Below, piece by piece: positions 15,925-24,292 of a stretch of DNA of 64,000 nucleotides. Source of the DNA: an uncultured Oscillospiraceae bacterium (GTDB lineage Bacteria; Bacillota; Clostridia; Oscillospirales; Ruminococcaceae); the NCBI GenBank assembly GCA_934481385.1, contig CAKSPD010000009.1:3167-67166 (forward strand). Direction: 5' to 3'. Made by a program: the position numbers and the translations under genes. The notes below the pieces were generated by a model that saw only the letters and a program-made list of their open reading frames with translations, did no database searches and was not told the origin of the DNA. How positions within the stretch are numbered: the stretch's first letter is position 1; each line of letters opens with the position of its first letter.

Positions 15925-17130
15925 ATGAAATATCTTGTTATGTTATGTGATGGAATGGCTGATTTTCCGGTTGAAGCTCTTGGCGGAAAGACACCTCTCG
16001 AGGCTGCCGATACTCCATGTATGGACAGACTTGCAAAGGATTCCGAAGTAGGTCTTGTAAAAACTGTTATGGACGGTATGAAACCCGGCAGTGATGTTGC
16101 AAACCTTTCTGTACTTGGCTATGACCCGAAAATTTATTATACAGGCCGTTCTCCTCTTGAAGCCGGAAGCATCGGAATTGATATGAAGGATACTGATGTA
16201 TCTCTCAGATGCAATCTTGTTACACTTTCAGATGAACCGGAATATGAGGACAAAACTATTATTGATTACTGTGCAGGCGATATTTCAACTGCTGATGCAA
16301 AAATACTTGTTGATTACCTTGCCGAAAAGCTCAACAACGATGAATTTAAGCTTTACAGCGGTGTAAGTTATCGTCACTGTCTTATCTGGAATAACGGCAC
16401 AATGGACATAGCTCCTCTCACACCTCCTCATGATATAACAGGTAAACCTATAAAGGAATATGTTCCAAAAAATCCTAATGCCCAAAAGCTCTATGAGCTT
16501 ATGAAAAAATCGTATGAACTTCTCAAAGACCACCCGCTTAATAAGGAAAGAATTGCCAAAGGTCTTCGTCCTGCAAACAGCATGTGGCTCTGGGGCGAGG
16601 GAAAACGTGCAAATCTTGATGATTTTAAAGGAAAATACGGCGTTAAGGGTTCAATGATTTCCGCTGTTGACCTTCTTAAAGGAATCGGAAAGTTCTCAAA
16701 TATGAATGTTGTGAGCGTTGAAGGTGCAACAGGCTATATTGATACTAATTTTGAGGGCAAGGCTGAGGCAGCTATAAAGGAATTTGAAAACGGTCAGGAT
16801 TTCGTGTATATTCACGTTGAAGCTCCTGATGAATGCGGTCACAGAAACGAAATGGAAAACAAGGTAAAAGCCATTTCACTTATTGACCATCTTATTCTTT
16901 CACCTGTTGTTGATGCTCTTGAAAAAATGGGAGATTTCAAGGTTCTTGTAACTCCTGACCACCCGACACCTCTTTCACTCAGAACACATACAAATGACCC
17001 TGTTCCATATATGATTTATGACAGCCGTGTTAAAAAGAACGGCCCTGCTTCATATAATGAAAAGACGGCAAAAGAAACAGGCATATACGTTTCAGAGGGA
17101 TATTCCCTTATGAAGAATTTCCTGAAGTAA
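15925..17130 (+). CDS. apgM: Cofactor-independent phosphoglycerate mutase, archaeal type
   Basis: It interconverts 3- and 2-phosphoglycerate using a metal-dependent phosphoserine mechanism. The 401-residue protein opens MKYLVMLCDGMADFP (metal-binding Asp of the alkaline-phosphatase superfamily) and has MKPGSDVANLSVLGYDP, where Ser in SDVANLS is the phosphorylated residue. Later metal ligands lie in EAPDECGHRNE and TPDHPTPLS. It belongs with COG3635-type enzymes, some of which were once proposed as homoserine kinases; phosphoglycerate mutase is the better call. SD GGAAGGAG. Confidence 0.9.
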   Translation: MKYLVMLCDGMADFPVEALGGKTPLEAADTPCMDRLAKDSEVGLVKTVMDGMKPGSDVANLSVLGYDPKIYYTGRSPLEAGSIGIDMKDTDVSLRCNLVTLSDEPEYEDKTIIDYCAGDISTADAKILVDYLAEKLNNDEFKLYSGVSYRHCLIWNNGTMDIAPLTPPHDITGKPIKEYVPKNPNAQKLYELMKKSYELLKDHPLNKERIAKGLRPANSMWLWGEGKRANLDDFKGKYGVKGSMISAVDLLKGIGKFSNMNVVSVEGATGYIDTNFEGKAEAAIKEFENGQDFVYIHVEAPDECGHRNEMENKVKAISLIDHLILSPVVDALEKMGDFKVLVTPDHPTPLSLRTHTNDPVPYMIYDSRVKKNGPASYNEKTAKETGIYVSEGYSLMKNFLK

Positions 17131-17143
17131 TAATAAAAAAATT

Positions 17144-17174
17144 AAAGTCCCTGCTTATTGCGGGGACTTTTTTT
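17144..17174. terminator. Terminator shared by convergent genes
   Basis: AAAGTCCC and GGGACTTT pair around a short loop, followed by a T-run on the + strand. The stem overlaps the stop codon of the convergent PAP2 gene. Confidence 0.88.
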
Positions 17175-17733
17175 GTCTGCGTTTTTCTGATATTATATTA
17201 TCTGCCTTATTTATGATTTTTTCAGATGTAAAAGCTGAAAAAGTACCGATTAAAGCACCTGCAACAACATCAGTAGTATAATGTACTCCAAGATATATTC
17301 TTGATACTGCTATAAGCAGTCCGATTGTAAAACCTGATATGCCATATCTTTTCGGAAGATTTCTTAGCATTGCAATTCCGCAGCCTATTGAGCTTGTGGC
17401 ATGTCCCGATGGGAAAGACCAGTCCTTTGGCTTGTTTATAAGAGGAAAAAGTTTTTCAATAGCGTGAAAAGGTCTTGTTCTGTGAACACTGTTTTTAAGA
17501 ATGAGATTTGTTATAAGCAGACCGAGCGAGAGAGTAAGAGCCATAACAAAAGCAGTTTTTTTATATTTTTTACTGACAAGAAGTGTAAAAATTATAATTG
17601 CCCATAAAATGCCCATATCTCCGAGATGAGTAACAGCTTTCATAATTTTATCAGCACTGGCATTTCTTATGTTTTCCTGAATATAGAGCAGAATATCTTC
17701 ATCAATGTTCATAAGTGTATCTAAAAAGTCCAT
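17155..17733 (-). CDS. PAP2-family membrane phosphatase
   Basis: The 192-residue integral membrane protein has about five spans. All three phosphatase signatures are visible: KNSVHRTRPF (motif 1), PSGHATSS (motif 2) and SRIYLGVHYTTDVVAG (motif 3), with the catalytic His residues on the outer face. Small members dephosphorylate undecaprenyl pyrophosphate or phosphatidylglycerol phosphate; which one cannot be told here. It lies convergent with apgM and shares its terminator. Confidence 0.9.
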   Translation of the reverse strand: MDFLDTLMNIDEDILLYIQENIRNASADKIMKAVTHLGDMGILWAIIIFTLLVSKKYKKTAFVMALTLSLGLLITNLILKNSVHRTRPFHAIEKLFPLINKPKDWSFPSGHATSSIGCGIAMLRNLPKRYGISGFTIGLLIAVSRIYLGVHYTTDVVAGALIGTFSAFTSEKIINKADNIISEKRRQKKSPQ

Positions 17734-17807
17734 AAAATAATCCCCCCGTTTTAATATAACTGCTTTTATTATAGCATATTTTTTCTGGGATTACAATATT
17801 ACTTCTG

Positions 17808-17838
17808 AAAAAAGGCGGAACTGCAAAAGCAGTTCCGC
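17808..17838 (-). terminator. Terminator of the DUF1292 gene
   Basis: A perfect 10-bp stem GCGGAACTGC / GCAGTTCCGC with an AAAA loop (17815-17838) is followed on the minus strand by CTTTTTT. Confidence 0.93.
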
Positions 17839-17853
17839 AGAAAGTTTTAAAAA

Positions 17854-18159
17854 TCAATCGGCAAAGCTGAAATCATCAGCATTGCGTTTTTTAAATTCAT
17901 CGAAAAGTTCATAGAGAAGTTTTTCATCATCGATAGAGAGAAATTCATCTTCATCTTCGCCATGCTTTACTTCAAGAATAACAACTTCTTCACCTTCTTC
18001 ATAGGGCAGAAGAACAGTATAGCTTTTTCCCTCATAATCGAAAGCATCAAGAATTTCAAAATGAACTTCTTCATTGTTGTCATCAAGGAGAGTTATAACA
18101 GGGTTTTCTTCTTCGTATTCATCGTCAGGATTAGGGTTGTTTTCATAGAAATCGTTCAT
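17854..18159 (-). CDS. DUF1292-family acidic protein (YrzB-like)
   Basis: The 101-residue, very acidic cytosolic protein shows the family pattern: a central beta-rich stretch (VITLLDDNNEEVHFEILD, then YTVLLPYEEGEEVVILEV) and a C-terminal helix EEKLLYELFDEF-like. In many Firmicutes DUF1292 genes sit beside ruvX and ireB; here the gene is alone with its own terminator. Function is unknown in the family. Confidence 0.88.
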   Translation of the reverse strand: MNDFYENNPNPDDEYEEENPVITLLDDNNEEVHFEILDAFDYEGKSYTVLLPYEEGEEVVILEVKHGEDEDEFLSIDDEKLLYELFDEFKKRNADDFSFAD

Positions 18160-18235
18160 AGAATCATACCTCTTTCGTAAATATATTTGTAATATTATAG
18201 CATATCACAGCACAGATGTCAACGGTTTTTGTATT

Positions 18236-20731
18236 TTATATATAAATATATTTCTTCTCGAAATCATCTACACGAATAGCCTTGTCAAAAAGCCAGCCCT
18301 GAGCAATATCAAATCCGCACTTGCATAAGAAATCAGCCTGATTTTCAGTTTCAACACCCTCAAAGATAATTTCTTTCTTTGTAGTATTTATAAGCATACA
18401 CATCTGCTTTATAAATTCACGGTGATAATTGGATTTTTCTATTCCGTCAACAAAAACCTTGTCTACTTTTACGGTATCGATAGGAGAATTGAGAAGAAAG
18501 CTCAGTGAGGAATATCCTATTCCGAAATCATCAATATCAACTTTGAATCCATGCTGACGCAGGGTATTCATATTTGAAAGCATAGCAAGAGTATTTTCAG
18601 CGAAAGCACTTTCAGTTATTTCAAATTCAATATATTTGTTATCGATATTGTATTTTTTAGCAAGATTCAGAACTTTCTGTGTAAATTCAGGATTGATATT
18701 ATTCTTTCGTGAAAAGTTTACTGATATAGGAACAACCTTTTTATTGTCCCCCTGCCAGCGTTTTATACATTTAAGGGATTCTTCATATATATAGAAGTCA
18801 AGTTCAACGATATATCCTGCTCTTTCGAGAACATCAATAAATTCAAAAGGCAGTTTATATGTTCCGTCAGGATTTCTCCAGCGGGCAAGAGCCTCCGCAC
18901 CGATAACTTTTCTGGAATTCATAGAGAACTTTGGCTGTAAAAAGAGTTCAATCTGATGTTCGCTTATAGCATTCTGAAGTTTTGTGATGATACTTTTTTC
19001 ACGGGTTCTTCTTATTCTGAAATCCTCATTGTATATGCAGACATTGAGTTCCTTGTGGGATTTTATATTTTTTCTTGCAAGGTCAGCATTATCAATAGCG
19101 TATGCAATATCTTCTCCCTTTTCGCAAATATAGTATATTCCGGAAGCAACAGTGAAATTGTTTGACCGGTATTTCTGTTTCTGCATATTATAGAATTTTT
19201 CAGAAATATAGTTCAAAGATGACATAATGTCATTTTTATCTTTTCCGGAAACCATCAGAAGGAACAAATCAGAATTTATGCGTGAACCCTTGATTACTTT
19301 TTTCATAGAATTGAGGATTGATGAAAAGTCGCTGAGCATACTATCTCCGGCATCATATCCGTAGTTATCATTTACAAAGGAGAAGTTATTTATATCTGCA
19401 TAAATAACTGAAAGGCATTCTTTCTGCGGGTCATACTTATTTATGATTTCCTGAGCCTGAACCTTGAATGCATGACGGTTAAGTAAACCTGTTATGCTGT
19501 CACACATAGTAAGTTGCTGGATTTTTGTTTCAGCATCAGCAGTTTTTATATGAAGTTTTCTTTCGTTGTCAACATTTGAGCATCTGCCGTATATGTGAGC
19601 CATTCCTCCGCAGGCATCAGCAACACTTACATAATATACTCTGTACCAGCAGTATTTGTTGTTAAAGAGTTTTGTTCTTACGTCAACATAATTTTTTGTA
19701 TTGGATTTTACGGCATCTTTCCACATAGAAATAAATCTTATGCAGTCTTCAGGGTGGATTGTATTTCTGCAAGCCTGTCTGCCGTTAATATAGTTTTCAA
19801 TTTTATAATCAATGTTTTTAAATCTGTTTCTTTCAGGGAGATAGAGCGTGTCTTTTTTTATATCATAGTCGAACATAAGGTCATCTGTGCTTTCTTCTAT
19901 GATTTTGTAGCGTTCATTCTGAAATTTTATAATTTCTTCAGCCCTTGATATTTTTGTTATATCGAAGAAAACTACCTGAACTCTTAAAAGTCCGTCACTT
20001 CCTGCAAAAATTTTTCCGCTTATTCTCACAACAGCCTCTGAACCGTCTGCTTTTTTCATTTTTGTCTGAATATCAACGGGTTCAGTATTTTTTGAATTTG
20101 CGAAAATTTCTTTGAGAATTTTATTTTTTGCTTCAGGGTCAACAAAAAGGTTTCCGACATATCCTCCGTCAGTAGCTTTCATATATGATTCTTTTGTATA
20201 TCCAAGCTGACTGTAAAATTTATTGTTTGCATATGTAAGGCGGAGCTTTTTTTCATTTCCTGAATTTTCTATTTTATACACAGCAATACCGCAAGGCATA
20301 TTCTTGAGTACGGAATTGAAATTAAGCATATAGTATGATTCAAGATATTCCGGTTCTGAAATTTCATAAACCTGCATAATTGTATTTTTTAGGATTATAT
20401 TTGAATCATATTTTGAAAGGGTTTCACAGCAGTTTGTTACAACGAAAATTTCACCTGTTTTGCGTCTGATTTTATGTTCAATATAAATTTCACCAAGAGA
20501 ATTTATATTTTCGTTGATGAAATTGCAGATATAATCATATTCTTCATCAATTAATATATCCCTGAGTTTAAGTCTGCGATGTTTTATTTCTTCTTTGGAA
20601 TATCCGGAAAATTCGGAAAAATGCTCATCGCAGTCTATTATCACATTTTCATTGACATCTTTAAGGTTCATAGAAAGCAGAAAGCTTCCGTATTTTATCT
20701 GATGTATAATTTCGTTGTTATCGTGAAGCAT
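18236..20731 (-). CDS. PAS-PAS-PAS-GGDEF(degenerate)-EAL cyclic-di-GMP phosphodiesterase
   Basis: The 831-residue cytosolic sensor has PAS-like domains at about 15-120, 138-262 and 270-392, a GGDEF fold at 405-560 and an EAL domain at 580-825. The GGDEF signature position reads RINSDLF (484-490), so the cyclase is predicted dead. The EAL domain keeps GAEALARW (612-618), the Asn in SVNFS, the Glu in EFEITES, DIDDFGIGYSS and EGVETE, all needed for metal-dependent cleavage of c-di-GMP. It probably lowers c-di-GMP in response to a signal sensed by the PAS domains. SD AAAGGAGGG. It appears monocistronic. Confidence 0.92.
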   Translation of the reverse strand: MLHDNNEIIHQIKYGSFLLSMNLKDVNENVIIDCDEHFSEFSGYSKEEIKHRRLKLRDILIDEEYDYICNFINENINSLGEIYIEHKIRRKTGEIFVVTNCCETLSKYDSNIILKNTIMQVYEISEPEYLESYYMLNFNSVLKNMPCGIAVYKIENSGNEKKLRLTYANNKFYSQLGYTKESYMKATDGGYVGNLFVDPEAKNKILKEIFANSKNTEPVDIQTKMKKADGSEAVVRISGKIFAGSDGLLRVQVVFFDITKISRAEEIIKFQNERYKIIEESTDDLMFDYDIKKDTLYLPERNRFKNIDYKIENYINGRQACRNTIHPEDCIRFISMWKDAVKSNTKNYVDVRTKLFNNKYCWYRVYYVSVADACGGMAHIYGRCSNVDNERKLHIKTADAETKIQQLTMCDSITGLLNRHAFKVQAQEIINKYDPQKECLSVIYADINNFSFVNDNYGYDAGDSMLSDFSSILNSMKKVIKGSRINSDLFLLMVSGKDKNDIMSSLNYISEKFYNMQKQKYRSNNFTVASGIYYICEKGEDIAYAIDNADLARKNIKSHKELNVCIYNEDFRIRRTREKSIITKLQNAISEHQIELFLQPKFSMNSRKVIGAEALARWRNPDGTYKLPFEFIDVLERAGYIVELDFYIYEESLKCIKRWQGDNKKVVPISVNFSRKNNINPEFTQKVLNLAKKYNIDNKYIEFEITESAFAENTLAMLSNMNTLRQHGFKVDIDDFGIGYSSLSFLLNSPIDTVKVDKVFVDGIEKSNYHREFIKQMCMLINTTKKEIIFEGVETENQADFLCKCGFDIAQGWLFDKAIRVDDFEKKYIYI

Positions 20732-20863
20732 ATTCGTCCCTCCTTTTAAATACCAGAATTTATATAATTATATCACAATAACCATAAAAAATCAATAATT
20801 TTTTGAGAAAATATTACGTTTTTAAAGTCGAATTTAAATTTTTGGTAACTATACACTAAAATA

Positions 20864-20893
20864 ATTTGTGAAAAATGTAGCATTTTCACAAAT
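20864..20893. repeat. Inverted repeat between divergent genes
   Basis: ATTTGTGAAAAATG and CATTTTCACAAAT are complementary over 13 bp with one bulged A and a 3-nt centre. No T-run follows, so it is unlike a terminator. It lies about 80 bp upstream of the DUF5662 gene and 130 bp upstream of the EAL gene start, which suits an operator. The rest of the 240-bp gap shows no gene. Confidence 0.5.
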
Positions 20894-20971
20894 AAGACTC
20901 CGAACTATTTATTTTTAAAATAGAATATGATATAATTTTATTGAAAAATTTTTCGGGAGTGTAATTGCAAT

Positions 20972-21691
20972 ATGTTTTTAAAAAATCTGAAGAGTCATTT
21001 TCTTACAGTTATCAATCATAAAGAAAAGGTTTTCTATAATTGTGTGCGGGCAGGAATAGTCTGGCGTGGAATTGTGCATGATTTATCAAAATTTTCGCCT
21101 TCAGAATTTATTCCGGGAGTGATTTTCTTTCAGGGCGACAGAAGTCCGAATGAAGCTGAACGAGAAGAAAAAGGATATTCAGTTGCGTGGATTCATCATA
21201 AGGGAAGAAACAAGCATCACTTTGAATACTGGACAGACTATAATGTAAAAACAAAAAAACTTGAACCCGTAAAAATGCCTGATAAATATGTAGCGGAAAT
21301 GTTCTGCGACAGAGTTGCCGCAAGCAAAACATATATGAAAGAAAAGTATACAGACAAAGCTCCTCTTGAATACTTTTTAAAGGGAAAGAACAGGAGAGCC
21401 ATTCACCCTGATACTTCAGATGAAATTGAATTTCTTCTCAGAATGCTTGCTGATAAAGGAGAGGATTATACATTTTCATATATAAAGAAGCATATTGTTC
21501 ATAAAAAACGTTTTAATATAATGCATAAATTATATCAGAAAAGAAAAAATAGTATAAAATCTCATTATAAAAGAGGTGTTCGTATGATGTTGGTTATCAT
21601 ATTCATACTTGGTTCTTTATTTGGCGGTACAGTGGGATTTTTCACTTCTGCTCTTTGCAGTGCTTCAGCCAGAGATAAGGATTTGAAATAA
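20972..21691 (+). CDS. DUF5662-family protein with C-terminal membrane segment
   Basis: Residues 1-180 match the DUF5662 pattern: an early VINHK segment, VHDLSKFSPSEF, AWIHHKGRNKHHFEYW and a late DKGEDYTFSYIKKH. The several His/Asp pairs suggest a metal-binding, HD-like helical fold; function is unknown. Residues 205-239 add a hydrophobic helix (MLVIIFILGSLFGGTVGFFTSALC) resembling small DUF3789-type phage/plasmid membrane peptides. An internal ATG at 21584 has AGAGGTG just upstream, so this tail may also be made as a separate 35-residue protein. Confidence 0.75.
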   Translation: MFLKNLKSHFLTVINHKEKVFYNCVRAGIVWRGIVHDLSKFSPSEFIPGVIFFQGDRSPNEAEREEKGYSVAWIHHKGRNKHHFEYWTDYNVKTKKLEPVKMPDKYVAEMFCDRVAASKTYMKEKYTDKAPLEYFLKGKNRRAIHPDTSDEIEFLLRMLADKGEDYTFSYIKKHIVHKKRFNIMHKLYQKRKNSIKSHYKRGVRMMLVIIFILGSLFGGTVGFFTSALCSASARDKDLK

Positions 21692-21737
21692 CTTGAGAAG
21701 AATTAATACTTGAATGTTTCGGAGGGAGGAAGCCTTT

Positions 21738-22421
21738 TTGACCGATAAAGTAAAAAATATTCATGAGGGACACAGACAGCGTCTCCGGAAACGTTTTGCC
21801 GAAAACGGTTTTAATTGCTTTCACCCTCATGAAATACTTGAGTTTATTCTTTTTTATTCAATACCAAGAGCAAATACAAATGAAATTGCCCATAATCTTA
21901 TAAATCATTTTGGAAGTATCTATAATGTTTTAAAGGCAAGTCCTGAGGAACTGAATAAATTTAACGGAATAGGCTCAAAAAGTGCAGAATTTATAAAATT
22001 TTTCGGAGATGTATGTTTCTTTTATCTTGAAAAGGAAATGCAGAGTGAAAAGCCTTCCGATATTAAGGAATATATAAACAGTTATTTTTCAGGCACACCA
22101 TGTGAAATGTTTCTTGTAATAATTATGGATTATGATATGAATATAAAAAGCAATTATACTTTTACTCCGGAAGCTTTTGAACATCAGGAGAATATTATTT
22201 CCGGTCTTGCAATGAATGTGTTAAAAAATAATGCCCGTAATATAATAATTGCCCGTAATTGCGGAAGTGATAAAATTCCCGTTCCGCAGGGAAAGGATTA
22301 TTTTACTGTAAGACTTATTGCAGAAAGTCTTAAATCACTGGGAATTTATACAGCAGATTACATAATTTCAAATGGTTCAACAGCCTTTTCAATGTTTGAA
22401 GAAGGAGTGTTCAGCTTTTGA
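21738..22421 (+). CDS. RadC-like protein lacking JAMM metal ligands
   Basis: The TTG at 21738 is chosen because GGAGGGAGG lies 8 nt upstream; an ATG 24 bp earlier has no SD. About 227 residues. The N-terminal half (about 10-95) is helix-hairpin-helix-like (LYNVLKASPEELNKFNGIGSKSAEFI-type, DNA-binding in RadC relatives). The C-terminal half aligns with a JAB/MPN domain, but where active proteins have HxHP it reads IIIARNCGSDKIPVPQG, so zinc binding is lost. It overlaps the next, intact RadC-like gene by 4 nt, which suggests translational coupling and perhaps a mixed complex. Confidence 0.75.
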   Translation: MTDKVKNIHEGHRQRLRKRFAENGFNCFHPHEILEFILFYSIPRANTNEIAHNLINHFGSIYNVLKASPEELNKFNGIGSKSAEFIKFFGDVCFFYLEKEMQSEKPSDIKEYINSYFSGTPCEMFLVIIMDYDMNIKSNYTFTPEAFEHQENIISGLAMNVLKNNARNIIIARNCGSDKIPVPQGKDYFTVRLIAESLKSLGIYTADYIISNGSTAFSMFEEGVFSF

Positions 22422-23077
22422 AAAACAAAGAGCTTCTTGAAAAATATTGCAGATATGGAATCAGCGGAATGAACGATTCTGAAATTCTTCAGCTCATACT
22501 CTCATTTGCTTCAGTCAGAGATGCCGAAAAACTTTCAGATGAACTTATAAACGAGTTCGGAAATTTAAATTCCATATTCAATGCTGACATCAATTATCTT
22601 AAAAGAAATAATATAAGCGATAAAACAGCCTGCCTTTTAAAAGCTTTTCCTGCCGTAAGTATGGAATGTCTTTTCAACAGGGGACAACGCAGTTTTATAA
22701 AGAATCCCGATGACCTGAACTGTTATTTCAGAGCCTTGTATTCAGGAATTTCAGATGAAAGAATATATCTTGTATCAGTGAATCGTCATAAAATGGTAAA
22801 GGGCGAGCATCTTATTGCAACTGGTTCATCGGACAGCGTGAATTTCAGCAAGGAAAAAATAATCCGCTGTATTCTGGGACTTAAAGCATATGGAGTTTTT
22901 ATCTCGCATAATCACCCTGAATCTGAAGCATATCCCTCTGAGGCTGATTTTGAATTTACAAGAAGTATAGTTGATTCTGTCAGAAACTGCGGAACAAAAA
23001 TTTTTGACCATATAATAGTCGGAGTTTCTTCAGTGGTATCTATGAAGAAACTTAACTGCGGTATATATTTTGACTGA
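22418..23077 (+). CDS. RadC/JAB-domain protein with intact JAMM motif
   Basis: The 219-residue product starts at TTG within the stop codon of the previous gene (TTGA overlap), with GAAGGAG upstream. The N-terminal 75 residues hold an HhH-like region (SDEILQ-type helices), and the C-terminal domain carries FISHNHPESEAYPSEADFEFT, the JAMM ligands His, His and Asp with the usual spacing, plus the conserved FDHIIVG strand. RadC-family proteins are predicted zinc hydrolases; the once-claimed DNA-repair role is not supported. The pairing with a metal-less paralogue is unusual. Confidence 0.88.
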   Translation: MKNKELLEKYCRYGISGMNDSEILQLILSFASVRDAEKLSDELINEFGNLNSIFNADINYLKRNNISDKTACLLKAFPAVSMECLFNRGQRSFIKNPDDLNCYFRALYSGISDERIYLVSVNRHKMVKGEHLIATGSSDSVNFSKEKIIRCILGLKAYGVFISHNHPESEAYPSEADFEFTRSIVDSVRNCGTKIFDHIIVGVSSVVSMKKLNCGIYFD

Positions 23078-23083
23078 AAAATG

Positions 23084-23125
23084 AAAAAACCGGAAGCTCT
23101 GAAATGCTTCCGGTTAATGTGTTTT
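23084..23125. terminator. Bidirectional terminator between radC-like gene and rpmB
   Basis: ACCGGAAGC / GCTTCCGGT (23089-23114) form a 9-bp stem. A-runs precede and a T-run (GTTTTTT) follows, so it serves the + strand radC-like gene and the minus-strand rpmB. Confidence 0.9.
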
Positions 23126-23134
23126 TTAAAGAGA

Positions 23135-23320
23135 TTAAGCTCTTTCAATCTTACCTGAACGCAGGCATCTTGAACAAGCATAGATATGACAAGGAGTACC
23201 CTTAACGATAGCCTTAACTCTCTTTACGTTCGGCTTCCAAGTTCTGTTTGAACGTCTGTGTGAGTGAGAAACCTTTATACCGAAAGTAACACCCTTTCCG
23301 CAGATATCGCATTTTGCCAT
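23135..23320 (-). CDS. rpmB: 50S ribosomal protein L28
   Basis: The 61-residue basic protein MAKCDICGKGVTFG... has the paired cysteines CDIC and CSRC that form a zinc ribbon in the Cys-containing L28 type, and the VSHSHRRSNRTWKPN core. The ATG at 23318-23320 has AGGAGG 8 nt upstream. A longer open frame upstream is not used. It is a single-gene unit with its own promoter and terminator. Confidence 0.97.
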   Translation of the reverse strand: MAKCDICGKGVTFGIKVSHSHRRSNRTWKPNVKRVKAIVKGTPCHIYACSRCLRSGKIERA

Positions 23321-23363
23321 TTTACAGCACCTCCTTTTGAATCTGAAAAAATACAACAATATT

Positions 23364-23392
23364 ATTGTATCATAAACTTTCTGAAAAATCAA
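23364..23392 (-). promoter_or_regulatory. Promoter of rpmB
   Basis: On the minus strand TTGATT and TACAAT are separated by 17 bp, about 45 bp before the rpmB ATG. Confidence 0.7.
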
Positions 23393-23513
23393 GAGCTTTT
23401 TGAAAAAAAAGCAGAAAATTTTATGAGTTCTGATTATATACAAAAAAATATCATTAATGTTGACAAATTTTATTGCAGTATGTTGCATATCATTAAGAAA
23501 TTTCTGAAATTAC

Positions 23514-23542
23514 TTGAAAAAGATATTCGTTTGTAGTATAAT
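23514..23542 (+). promoter_or_regulatory. Promoter of the protease-scpAB operon
   Basis: TTGAAA and TATAAT are 17 bp apart; the first start codon is 40 bp downstream with an AAGAAAGGAA box. Confidence 0.75.
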
Positions 23543-23581
23543 TATATGCGGAATATTTTTTAAGAAAGGAAATAACTCTAT

Positions 23582-24289
23582 ATGGATATGAATACCATAA
23601 TGAAATTTGTTGCAAGAATTATAATCGTTCTTCTTGTACTTCCTCTGCATGAGCTTGCACATGGATTTGTGGCAAAAAAACTTGGAGATTATACGGCAGA
23701 AGAACAGGGCAGACTTACCCTTAATCCTCTTGCTCATATTGACCCGATAGGAACATTACTGCTTGTACTTACAGGTTTCGGCTGGGCAAAGCCTGTTCCC
23801 GTAAATCCCAACAGATTTGACAGAAATCATAATATGCGAAAAGGTATGGCAATAGTATCAATAGCAGGGCCTGCTTCAAATCTTATAGCAGCTCTTGTCT
23901 GCGGTCTAATTTACAATATTGCAATATGCTTTGAATTTGTGCAGAAATCCATGATAAATTCTTACTATGGGGATATAAGCATTATGTATTGCGTTATGCT
24001 TATGCTCAATTTCTGCTTTTCAATAAATATCGGTCTTGCAGTATTCAATCTCATACCTGTTCCGCCTCTTGACGGATATGCTGTTTTCAGTTACCTTACA
24101 AAATATAAGTGCGATGACTGGTTCAGACGCAATATGCAGATTATAAGAACAGTTTTTCTGCTTTATATTCTTATCGGCGACAGTATAATTCCAGCAAGAT
24201 ATAACCCCCTCTATATAGTTACAAGTCTTGTTTCACAGGCTGTGTGGTTCTGTGTAAGCTGGATTCCGGACGTTATAGGAACTATTTAA
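23582..24289 (+). CDS. Site-2 protease family (M50) membrane metalloprotease
   Basis: The 235-residue integral membrane protein has the zinc motif HELAHGF in its first span (about residue 24) and the third ligand in NLIPVPPLDGY (about residue 161). A PVPVNPNRF loop and SIAGPASNL are typical of the compact YwhC-like subgroup, which lacks PDZ domains. It probably cleaves a membrane-embedded peptide; the substrate is unknown. It lies directly ahead of scpA (3-bp gap), an order often seen in Clostridia. Confidence 0.94.
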   Translation: MDMNTIMKFVARIIIVLLVLPLHELAHGFVAKKLGDYTAEEQGRLTLNPLAHIDPIGTLLLVLTGFGWAKPVPVNPNRFDRNHNMRKGMAIVSIAGPASNLIAALVCGLIYNIAICFEFVQKSMINSYYGDISIMYCVMLMLNFCFSINIGLAVFNLIPVPPLDGYAVFSYLTKYKCDDWFRRNMQIIRTVFLLYILIGDSIIPARYNPLYIVTSLVSQAVWFCVSWIPDVIGTI

Positions 24290-24292
24290 AAA

